Source of the DNA: Cytophagaceae bacterium
Lineage (GTDB): Bacteria > Bacteroidota > Bacteroidia > Cytophagales > Spirosomataceae
Reading direction: 5' to 3'
Length of the DNA: 40,930 nt
Assembly: GCA_947450365.1 (NCBI GenBank)
Contig: CANFVE010000023.1
Span: forward strand, 1-40,930
In this document: positions 17,201 through 23,709 of the stretch, piece after piece
How positions within the stretch are numbered: the stretch's first letter is position 1
Layout of the letters: the number at the start of each line of letters is the position of its first letter
Program-made: the position numbers and the translations under genes
Notes under the pieces: generated by a model
Seen by the model: only the letters and a program-made list of their open reading frames with translations
Told to the model about the DNA's origin: nothing
Database searches by the model: none

Positions 17201-17578
17201 TTCGGTAAACCGACGAGCCGTTTCTTTCACGACCGCAAAGGCTTCCGGTAGGATTTCGAGGAGGACGATTTCCAATTGTTTGTTGCGATCTTCCTCTAAT
17301 TTATCAATGGCCTGGAAATAGCCATCCTTCTCATCGATGTCCTCAGTCGCCTGGCTTTTTTCATGCAAAGACTTGATTTCAGCGTCGATAGGAGCTAAAA
17401 AATCTTGGATGCGCAATTTGAATTCGCTGGATTTTGCACGCAATTCATCGTCAGACAGACGGCTTAATAAGGCATAGGCGGCTTTTATTTGCTCGACAAG
17501 CGGCATGATTGCCTTGATGTCACGGTCAGATTTAGTGCCAAATATTTTTGTAACGGATTTGCTTAGTATCGAAAACAT
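14210..17578 (-). CDS. secA: Preprotein translocase ATPase SecA
   Basis: A 1122-residue motor ATPase that drives proteins through SecYEG. It has Walker [11 protein letters not shown] (192-201), [12 protein letters not shown] (301-312), [17 protein letters not shown], and the downstream [17 protein letters not shown] segment ([15 protein letters not shown]) and GRAGRQGD motif. It is longer than the about 900 residues of E. coli SecA because of a charged insertion in the ATPase domain (roughly residues 325-490) seen in Bacteroidota. The C-terminus lacks the usual cysteine-rich SEC-C zinc motif and ends instead in a basic beta-rich tail ([20 protein letters not shown]). The start at 17578 ([14 protein letters not shown]) fits the family; the same frame is open for another 50 codons upstream, but these do not resemble SecA. 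Confidence 0.97.
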   Translation of the reverse strand: MFSILSKSVTKIFGTKSDRDIKAIMPLVEQIKAAYALLSRLSDDELRAKSSEFKLRIQDFLAPIDAEIKSLHEKSQATEDIDEKDGYFQAIDKLEEDRNKQLEIVLLEILPEAFAVVKETARRFTENKQLVVSATFEDKALAAKKSNVKIEGDKAIWLNQWNAAGNMITWDMVHYDVQLIGGIVLHQGKISEMGTGEGKTLVSTLPTYLNALAGRGVHIVTVNDYLAKRDSEWNAPLFEFHGLKVDCIDKHEPNTEARRAAYMADITYGTNNEFGFDYLRDNMARSLEDQVQRPHHFAMVDEVDSVLIDDARTPLIISGPIPKGDEQEFEAFQPRVQKLVEAQKQIVQNLLVEAKKQIAANNKKDGGLALFRAFRGLPKSKPLIKFLSESGNKQLLNDTEGIYLAENQKLMPQADEPLLFTIEEKNNQVELTEKGLEFMSGNTEDPNFFILPDLSIDLNKIEKNASLTDAERLTQKETLIREYNEKASRIHTVNQLLKAYALFEKDTEYILVEGKVKIVDEQTGRVMEGRRYSDGLHQAIEAKEGVNVEDASQTYATITLQNYFRMYHKLGGMTGTAETEAGEFWTIYKLDVVSIPTNKAIQRKDHEDKVYRTVREKYNAVAEEIQELVNQGRPVLVGTTSVENSELLSRLLNIRKIQHNVLNAKQHAREAEIVAEAGQSGKVTIATNMAGRGTDIKLSPESKASGGLAIIGTERHESRRVDRQLRGRAGRQGDVGSSQFFVSLEDNLMRLFGSDRIAKVMDRLGMEEGEVIQHSMITSSIERAQKKVEENNFGIRKRLLEYDDVMNYQRNAIYKRRQNALLGERLSLDIINILFDVCQDITTNYLSYEELELKVIELLGMEPPFSADEFQRMQPQTKTEQLFLAAEQHYKNKNEGIAKQVIQVAQEALRQGYSGIQVPITNGSMVTGVVVDAQKTIDSNGKEVLTEMEKFITLSLIDQEWKEHLREMDDLKQSVQNAVFEQKDPLLIYKFESVNLFQRFVARVNIDTISFVIKAEIPEVQSTNQSSAKSPKEKAPKLQLSKDEAISSLVGGLAGGSSETEDPGYHDPSQRSVERVAPRQAIKIADRNQRVTVQYMDGSTKENVKYKVVEQDVESGKAVVIA

Positions 17579-17731
17579 TGTTCTACATGTGCCCCTTGGA
17601 GGGGAGGTGAAAATATTAAAACGCAATTTACCAATTTGAATTTTTATCCTTGCTATGTTCGATGAATTAATCCAAAAAAATGATGTATTCTTTTTTAAAT
17701 TCATTTGTTTTGCAATAAATAATTGCACGCT

Positions 17732-18208
17732 ATGTCTGAATTTGCCCGTCCGCCGAGAAGAGCACCTCGAAAGAAATTGAAAATGCCTTTGTTTGGCAAC
17801 ATGGGTTCGGGTTCATCCGAGGGAAATACGGATTGGGGAGTTAAGAATTTTTCGACACTCGTTTTTGTCGTGGGTACTTTAGGCTTATTGGCCCAATTGT
17901 TTTTGCCATCGCTTTGGTCCGAAAAGGTCTATGATTCCGAATCTGAAATTAAGGAGCTTCGTTTGGACGGGGCCTTGCGTAAAAAATACACGGATGCTTC
18001 GGATCCGAATGAGATTCATTACCTCTTAGTTATTAAACAAAAAGATGGCACTCGCCGTAAAATAGATCTTTTTGATGCGAAAACGAATTTCTTTGATCAG
18101 GTAGCAGTTCCTCAGCGCTTGTACAAGGAAACGGGATCGATGGACGTTCGTGTGACGCGCTTTTCGAAACCGGATACATTGTTGCGGATTGAATTCTTGA
18201 AAAATTAA
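17732..18208 (+). CDS. Hypothetical single-pass membrane protein
   Basis: A 158-residue protein I do not recognise. The first 40 residues are rich in Arg, Lys, Pro and Gly ([16 protein letters not shown]), followed by one membrane helix (about 43-65, [20 protein letters not shown]) and a soluble, probably periplasmic, domain of about 90 residues with charged beta-like segments ([21 protein letters not shown]). The basic N-terminus suggests an N-in topology. The start at ATG 17732 is chosen; a TTG nine bases earlier is possible. It is divergent from secA and 71 bp upstream of the DUF1800 gene, so it may be cotranscribed with that gene. Codon use looks like that of its neighbours, which supports it being a real gene. 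Confidence 0.75.
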   Translation: MSEFARPPRRAPRKKLKMPLFGNMGSGSSEGNTDWGVKNFSTLVFVVGTLGLLAQLFLPSLWSEKVYDSESEIKELRLDGALRKKYTDASDPNEIHYLLVIKQKDGTRRKIDLFDAKTNFFDQVAVPQRLYKETGSMDVRVTRFSKPDTLLRIEFLKN

Positions 18209-18279
18209 TTAGGCAATTTCAAAAATATTCCTAAAATTGCTATCTATAATACCAATTTAATCATCTAGTTCTCAATCGT

Positions 18280-19650
18280 ATGCCAATCTGGAATCAGACA
18301 AATGTGAATCATTTGTTGGCTCGTACTTTATTCGGTTTCTCTGCTAAAGATTCCCAGCAAGCCATGGGTTATGGAAGTTTTACGGAGTTAATCAATAAGG
18401 CACTTTTGGTTGATAATCCTTTGCCTGTGGCACCTAATTCTTGGGTGACGGCGACGCCCGTGCAAGCGCAACAGGATGATGGAAGTGCAGGTAATTGGTA
18501 CCGAGAATTAACGTATTGGTGGTATAATCGGATGTTGGGCGAGGAGCTGAATATGCGTGAAAAAATGGTTTTGTTCTTTCATAATCATTTTTCGAATGAG
18601 CGGGATAAGGTGACTTATCCGCAGTATATGTACCAACAAAATCAATTGTTCCGCAAATATGCCTTTGGTAATTTCAAACAATTAGTGAAGGACGTTACGA
18701 TAGATCCATCGATGTTGATTTATTTAGATGGGAATAATAGTCGGGGCAGTAGTGCGAACGAAAACTATGCCCGAGAGGTGATGGAATTATTCACCTTGGG
18801 CATCGGAAATTATACGGAAACGGATATTAAACAAGCGGCCAAGGTATTTTCGGGGTGGCAAGTGAAAGGACTCGTTTCGGCATTTGATTCTACGCGCTGG
18901 TATACGGATGCCACGGTAACGGTGTTTAATAAGGCTGCGAAATTTAAATATGATACGCTGATTGATTGGATTTTTGAGCAGAAGGCGGCGGCGGAGTTTA
19001 TCTGTCGGAAATTATATCAAGAATTTGTTTACTACAAACCCAATGAGGCCTTTGTGCTTCAAATGGCGGATGTGTTTCGGAAGAATAATTTTGAAATCAA
19101 GCCTTTGTTGAGCTTTTTATTAAGCTCTGACGAATTTTACAAGGCTTCAATCCAAGGAAGTAAGATTAAAAACCCGACCGAATTGATGGTGGGTTCCGCC
19201 AAATTACTTCAAATGAAAGCGACAGACACGGTGAATCTATATGAATTATCTAAGACTTTGCAGATGCAATTATTCCAACCGCCGAATGTGGCCGGTTGGC
19301 CGGGTCAGCGGGAATGGATTAGTTCGACCACCTATTCGCATCGAGGTGGATTTACCGATTCTCTATTGACCGGAAAGCGGTATAATGGTGTGGCTGTGAC
19401 GGGTAAATTAGATACCTTGCCTTTTGCTCGTAGTTTTGCCACTTCTGAAAAGGCGGTGGAATTCGTGGATGAATTGGTTGGATTAGCCTTGCGCTTTCCA
19501 TTGTCCGATGTACGAAAGAAGTTTTTGTTAGATACGATGTTGGACGGGACAACCGTCATGAATTGGACTACTTATGTCGTAAGTGCGGATACGCGCATAA
19601 ATAAATTTTTAAAGACGCTGATGCGTTTGCCAGAATATCAATTGTGCTGA
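18280..19650 (+). CDS. DUF1800 family protein
   Basis: A 456-residue protein of the DUF1800 family, recognised by HLLARTLFGFSAKD near the N-terminus, the central LFFHNHFSNERDKV, ANENYAREVMELFTLGIGNYTETDIKQAAKVFSGW and the NVAGWPGQREWISSTT segment near the C-terminus. The biochemical role of the family is not known. No signal peptide is obvious. The gene is followed after 1 bp by a DUF1501 gene; this pair is widespread in Bacteroidota, Planctomycetes and Proteobacteria and probably acts together at the cell surface or periplasm. The family call is strong, the function is unknown. Confidence 0.9.
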   Translation: MPIWNQTNVNHLLARTLFGFSAKDSQQAMGYGSFTELINKALLVDNPLPVAPNSWVTATPVQAQQDDGSAGNWYRELTYWWYNRMLGEELNMREKMVLFFHNHFSNERDKVTYPQYMYQQNQLFRKYAFGNFKQLVKDVTIDPSMLIYLDGNNSRGSSANENYAREVMELFTLGIGNYTETDIKQAAKVFSGWQVKGLVSAFDSTRWYTDATVTVFNKAAKFKYDTLIDWIFEQKAAAEFICRKLYQEFVYYKPNEAFVLQMADVFRKNNFEIKPLLSFLLSSDEFYKASIQGSKIKNPTELMVGSAKLLQMKATDTVNLYELSKTLQMQLFQPPNVAGWPGQREWISSTTYSHRGGFTDSLLTGKRYNGVAVTGKLDTLPFARSFATSEKAVEFVDELVGLALRFPLSDVRKKFLLDTMLDGTTVMNWTTYVVSADTRINKFLKTLMRLPEYQLC

Positions 19651-19651
19651 C

Positions 19652-21214
19652 ATGAAAAAGACGGTATCAAGAAAACAGTTTTTGCAGCAAATGGCTTGGC
19701 TCAGTGGGGGCGTGGCCTGGGGCATGGGTTCCATGACGGGAAAAGCCTATGCACAAATGCCTGCGGCTTTTGCATCGGCGGCGGCGGGTGTGACGCGTGG
19801 AAAGGCATTGGTCATTATTCAGTTGAACGGTGGAAATGATGGATTAAATACCATCATTCCTGCGGAAGATGATATTTATTTCAGCAAACGTCCTGATATC
19901 GCGATAAAAAAAGAAAATGGGCTACCTATTTCCAATGGCATGTATTTCCATCCAGGCATGACGGGGATTAAGCGATTGTATGATGAGGGGCAAGTGAGTG
20001 TGATTCAAAATATCGGGTATACGAATCCGGATCGTTCTCATTTTCGCGCGACAGATATTTGGAATACGGGTTCGGATGCTAAAACGGTTTGGGATGAAGG
20101 TTGGGCTGGACGCTATTTAGCTACGAAATATCCAGGTTTTCCGATGAAATTGCCTAAGGATCCAATGGCGGTTCAATTGGGCTCTGTGGAATCTTTGCTG
20201 TTTCAATCTGACATGGGACGGTTTGGGACTGTTTTTGAGGATCCGAATTTATTTTACCAATTGGTCAATGGCAGTAGTTCGGACACCGACTTACCCCCAG
20301 CGACATTGGCCGGAGATGAATTAGGGTTTTTGAAGCAAATCGCAAGTTCATCCATTCAATATGCAAGTGTGATTCAGAATGGGGCAAATAAAGGAAAAAA
20401 TTCATATAGCTACCCCACGACCAACTTGGCAAAGCAATTAGCCATCATCGCGAAATTGATTTCGGGGGGATTGGAAACGCCTATTTATTTAGCAAATATT
20501 GGCGGATTTGATACACATGCGAATCAATTAACACAGCATTTAAATTTATGGAAAACGATTTCAGATGCGGTTTCAGCTTTTCAAAATGATTTAAAGAATC
20601 AGGGATTGGATGAATCTGTTTCGGTGATGACTTTTTCAGAATTTGGCCGACGGGTGAATCAAAACGGAACCTTAGGAACTGATCATGGAACAGCAGCGCC
20701 GATGTTGGTCCTCGGAAAAACGGTCAAAGGCGGTTTGGTGGGTCCAAATCCCAATTTGAAAAATTTGGATACGAATGGCGATATCAAATTCGTGTATGAT
20801 TATCGACAAGTCTACAGCACTGTTTTGCGGGACCATTTAGGTTTGGATGCGGTGAATACACAGGAGATTTTCAAACAAAGTTTTGAACGCTTGCCGATCT
20901 ACAATAATTCGCCGGAGGCCTTACCGGAAAATTCTAGTTTGGAATTGGTGAGTCCGGTGCCGAATCCGGTGGAGGATTATGCGTTGTTGCAGTATTCGGT
21001 TTTTGCACCGAATACCTTTGAGACGAAACAGACGATTAAATTAGCAGTTTACGATTTGTCAGGTCAGGAGGTACATGCAATATTTTCGGGCGAAAAGGCG
21101 ATTGGTTCCTATCAAATCACCTTGGATTTGGCTCGTTTATCAGCAGGTTTTTACATCATTAGTTTGTCCTCGACGACAGGTCAGCGCATAAATAGGCGGA
21201 TGATCAAACAATAA
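19652..21214 (+). CDS. DUF1501 family protein with a type IX secretion sorting domain
   Basis: A 520-residue secreted protein. The N-terminus (SRKQFLQQMAWLSGGVAWGMG...AYAQ) looks like a signal peptide with a degenerate twin-arginine start, ending near residue 35. The main domain (about 45-410) has the DUF1501 hallmarks LVIIQLNGGNDGLNTIIP, DRSHFRATDIW, IGGFDTHANQ and MTFSEFGRRVNQNGTLGTDHG, related to the alkaline-phosphatase/sulfatase superfamily. The last about 91 residues (430-520, LVSPVPNPVEDYALL...ISLSSTTGQRINRRMIKQ) are a typical Por/type IX secretion C-terminal sorting domain, so the protein should be sent through T9SS to the cell surface. It is coupled to the DUF1800 gene with 1 bp between them. 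Substrate and activity are unknown. Confidence 0.9.
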   Translation: MKKTVSRKQFLQQMAWLSGGVAWGMGSMTGKAYAQMPAAFASAAAGVTRGKALVIIQLNGGNDGLNTIIPAEDDIYFSKRPDIAIKKENGLPISNGMYFHPGMTGIKRLYDEGQVSVIQNIGYTNPDRSHFRATDIWNTGSDAKTVWDEGWAGRYLATKYPGFPMKLPKDPMAVQLGSVESLLFQSDMGRFGTVFEDPNLFYQLVNGSSSDTDLPPATLAGDELGFLKQIASSSIQYASVIQNGANKGKNSYSYPTTNLAKQLAIIAKLISGGLETPIYLANIGGFDTHANQLTQHLNLWKTISDAVSAFQNDLKNQGLDESVSVMTFSEFGRRVNQNGTLGTDHGTAAPMLVLGKTVKGGLVGPNPNLKNLDTNGDIKFVYDYRQVYSTVLRDHLGLDAVNTQEIFKQSFERLPIYNNSPEALPENSSLELVSPVPNPVEDYALLQYSVFAPNTFETKQTIKLAVYDLSGQEVHAIFSGEKAIGSYQITLDLARLSAGFYIISLSSTTGQRINRRMIKQ

Positions 21215-21288
21215 TTTGTAACTTCGTGATTCGTGGCTATGCAACAAATTGCTTCATGCTGCGTTTGAAGACATTAATGGCTTGATTC

Positions 21289-22197
21289 ATGATGCATCGC
21301 AAAGGGATTTTTTTATTGTTTTTTATGTGTTTCGGGATTTTATCCGCGGAGGCACAGTTTTGGTTTTTGGGCCAGCAAGGTAAGAAACCATATTATTTAG
21401 CCAAATTCAAAGCCCATTCTTCCATGAGTTTTGGCGCGGGTTCATCGAATTACATCGGGGATTTAGCGTCCTTCAGCGGTTTAGCATCCATGGCCGCACA
21501 AAGCATGCGCTGGAATGCGGGTTTCCAATACATGCGTCATTTTAGTCCACATTTTAGCACGGCGATCAGCTTGCAATACATTCGGATTGCGGGGGATGAT
21601 AATTATTTTTCGCCGGAGGGGACTTATGCCGGAAATTATGGTCGCAATTTGCATTTTCGTACCGATGTGAAAGAATTTGGGGTTCAACAGATCTATGAAT
21701 TTGTTCCCAATGCTCAGCAATTAATGAAGCGTTCGTTCATTTCGCCTTATGCCTATGTAGGTGTTGCAGGAATTATGTTTGATCCTATGGCCCGGGGAAA
21801 TTATGATTATCCTACGCCGGGTCAAAAAGACTGGGTTTCTTTGGATGATCAGGAAGATGCATCCTATTCGAAACTTAGTTTTGCGATTCCCTTTGGATTT
21901 GGCTTGCGGTATAAAGTGGGTCCGCTGACGGATATAGGTTTTGATATTGGCTATCGGGTTTCGATGACGGATTATTTGGATGATGTGTCGGATAGTCGGA
22001 ACTCACGCGCGTCCTCTAAGCCCTTATTTAATCGAACTACAGAAACAAAGGCGGCGAATACCTTGGTTGATCGAACTAAGTTTACAACGAATGCCTTACC
22101 TTCTTTTTTAGGGGGTAATGATCAATATGTAACGACGCAAATCCGGTTGATTTACCACTTGCCGATTATCATCGGGAATCCGCCTTTACCCAAATAA
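21289..22197 (+). CDS. DUF6089-like outer-membrane beta-barrel protein
   Basis: A 302-residue protein with a signal peptide (about 1-23, KGIFLLFFMCFGILSAEAQ) and alternating hydrophobic strands typical of a small outer-membrane barrel: FGAGSSNYIGDLA, WNAGFQYMRHFSPHFSTAISLQYI, SPYAYVGVAGIMF, FAIPFGFGLRYKVGPLTDIGFDIGYR and a final strand before PLPK. The IGDLA and GLRYK patterns fit the DUF6089 family, which in Bacteroidota often lies near bamA. A related, shorter gene follows after 5 bp. The role is unknown; a link to outer-membrane assembly is inferred from position only. Confidence 0.8.
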   Translation: MMHRKGIFLLFFMCFGILSAEAQFWFLGQQGKKPYYLAKFKAHSSMSFGAGSSNYIGDLASFSGLASMAAQSMRWNAGFQYMRHFSPHFSTAISLQYIRIAGDDNYFSPEGTYAGNYGRNLHFRTDVKEFGVQQIYEFVPNAQQLMKRSFISPYAYVGVAGIMFDPMARGNYDYPTPGQKDWVSLDDQEDASYSKLSFAIPFGFGLRYKVGPLTDIGFDIGYRVSMTDYLDDVSDSRNSRASSKPLFNRTTETKAANTLVDRTKFTTNALPSFLGGNDQYVTTQIRLIYHLPIIIGNPPLPK

Positions 22198-22202
22198 TTT
22201 CC

Positions 22203-22892
22203 GTGTTAAAATCCTTTTTACTCCTTTTATTGCTTGGTATTTCGGTGACATTGTCGGCACAACGCTGGCAGGTTGGTGGAGGCGTAGGCGCAAATTTGTT
22301 CAAAGGAGATTTGATGGATTGGTCTTTGAGGCCAAGTATCGACCAGCTTCTTCAAGTGAGTCCAAGTCTAAACTTGCAAGTGCGCTATCAAGAAAATCAG
22401 GCTTTTGCATACCGAGGCATTTTTTCAATTGCTCAATTTAAGGGGGATGCTTCATTATTTCCTACCCCATCAAGCGGATTTTATCAAGATTCTTTTATTG
22501 GGCCTATTTTGGAACTAGGGGGAATAGTAGATTATAATTTCAGAGATTTCCAAAGTAATAAAAAAATCAAAAATTGGTCTCCTTATCTATATGCAGGCCT
22601 AGCAACAATTTTTGCTGAACCTAAATTCACATCAAATAAGCAAATAAAATCAATTTTTGCTTTAGGAATTCCTTTTGGTGTTGGTATTAAATATGAATTA
22701 AATTCTCGTTGGGGAATACAAGCGGATTTTGGTACAACCAGGGCTTTGAGTGATAAGTTAGATAATTTTTGGATGCCAGCACCAGAATTTTCTGGCGATG
22801 GATTTTTAAATTTAGCTCAGACCGACCAAAACCTTCATCTAAATCTTTCGATTACCTATTCGATTATTTCTATTTTTTGCCCTAAGGAATAA
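22203..22892 (+). CDS. DUF6089-like outer-membrane beta-barrel protein, shorter paralogue
   Basis: A 229-residue protein starting at GTG 22203; no in-frame ATG exists before the signal peptide (LKSFLLLLLLGISVTLSAQ). It shares with the upstream gene the pattern GANLFKGDLMDW, LQVRYQENQAFAYRG, YLYAGLATIFAEPKF and IPFGVGIKYELNSRWGIQADFG, so it is probably a diverged tandem copy. The second half of the gene is noticeably richer in A and T than its neighbours. It ends 46 bp before uppS, whose promoter lies in that gap. Function unknown. Confidence 0.78.
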   Translation: MLKSFLLLLLLGISVTLSAQRWQVGGGVGANLFKGDLMDWSLRPSIDQLLQVSPSLNLQVRYQENQAFAYRGIFSIAQFKGDASLFPTPSSGFYQDSFIGPILELGGIVDYNFRDFQSNKKIKNWSPYLYAGLATIFAEPKFTSNKQIKSIFALGIPFGVGIKYELNSRWGIQADFGTTRALSDKLDNFWMPAPEFSGDGFLNLAQTDQNLHLNLSITYSIISIFCPKE

Positions 22893-22903
22893 GGATAAAT
22901 TAC

Positions 22904-22911
22904 TATCTTTG
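22904..22911 (+). promoter_or_regulatory. Bacteroidota -7 element (TATCTTTG) before uppS
   Basis: TATCTTTG, followed by CCC, matches TAnnTTTG and lies 28 bp before the uppS start. A TTG at 22877-22879 is a possible -33 element, slightly far away. It would drive uppS, bamA and the skp genes. Confidence 0.65.
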
Positions 22912-22938
22912 CCCTTTATTTTGTTAGCTTAAGCATCT

Positions 22939-23700
22939 GTGAACCCAACCTTAAAAGATTCAATCGACCTAAACAATTTGCCTGCGCACATTGCCGTTAT
23001 TATGGACGGGAATGGTCGATGGGCGAAGCAAAAAGGGTTTGCGGATCGTATTTTTGGGCACAGAAATGCGATTGCCGCTGTTCGGGAGACGATTGAAGGC
23101 TGTGGGGAATTGGGGGTAAAGTATTTGACCTTATATGCCTTTTCTACCGAGAATTGGAATCGTCCAGCGTCGGAAGTGAAAGCATTAATGTCTTTGTTAG
23201 TTAGTGCGATTCATGATGAATTGCCCGGCATGATGAAGAATCAGGTTCGCTTGAAGACCATCGGGGATATTAAAGCCTTGCCTACAGCGTCTCAAAAAGA
23301 ACTTTTGAGCGCGATTGACCAAACAGCTCAAAACACCGGATTGAACCTTGTTTTGGCCTTGTCGTATTCAGGGAAATGGGATATTGTGGAGGCCGGAAAG
23401 CGCTTGGCCGAAAAGGTGCAATTGGGGGAATTGAAGGCAGAGGAGATTAATGCGGAAATGGTCCATGCGCATTTATCGACGGCAGGGATGCCGGATCCGG
23501 ATTTGATGATTCGGACGGGTGGGGACCATCGGATTAGTAATTTTATGTTGTGGCAATTGGCCTACGCGGAGTTATACATTTTTGAAGATTTGTTTTGGCC
23601 AGATTTTAGAAAACCACATTTGCATCAGGCGATTGTGGATTTTCAAATGCGGGAACGTCGATTTGGCAAAACGAGTGAACAAGTTAAAAGTGAGGGCTAA
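22939..23700 (+). CDS. uppS: Undecaprenyl diphosphate synthase (cis-prenyltransferase)
   Basis: A 253-residue enzyme that extends farnesyl diphosphate to the C55 carrier lipid used in peptidoglycan and O-antigen synthesis. The signature HIAVIMDGNGRWAKQKG (17-33) has the catalytic Asp23, and YLTLYAFSTENWNRP and LMIRTGGDHRISNF follow. The last has Asp196 where Glu is usual (RTSGE or RTGGE). The start is GTG at 22939, since no ATG precedes the conserved block. It sits 9 bp before bamA and begins the operon, an order common in Bacteroidota. Confidence 0.96.
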   Translation: MNPTLKDSIDLNNLPAHIAVIMDGNGRWAKQKGFADRIFGHRNAIAAVRETIEGCGELGVKYLTLYAFSTENWNRPASEVKALMSLLVSAIHDELPGMMKNQVRLKTIGDIKALPTASQKELLSAIDQTAQNTGLNLVLALSYSGKWDIVEAGKRLAEKVQLGELKAEEINAEMVHAHLSTAGMPDPDLMIRTGGDHRISNFMLWQLAYAELYIFEDLFWPDFRKPHLHQAIVDFQMRERRFGKTSEQVKSEG

Positions 23701-23709
23701 GGCTCGTAT

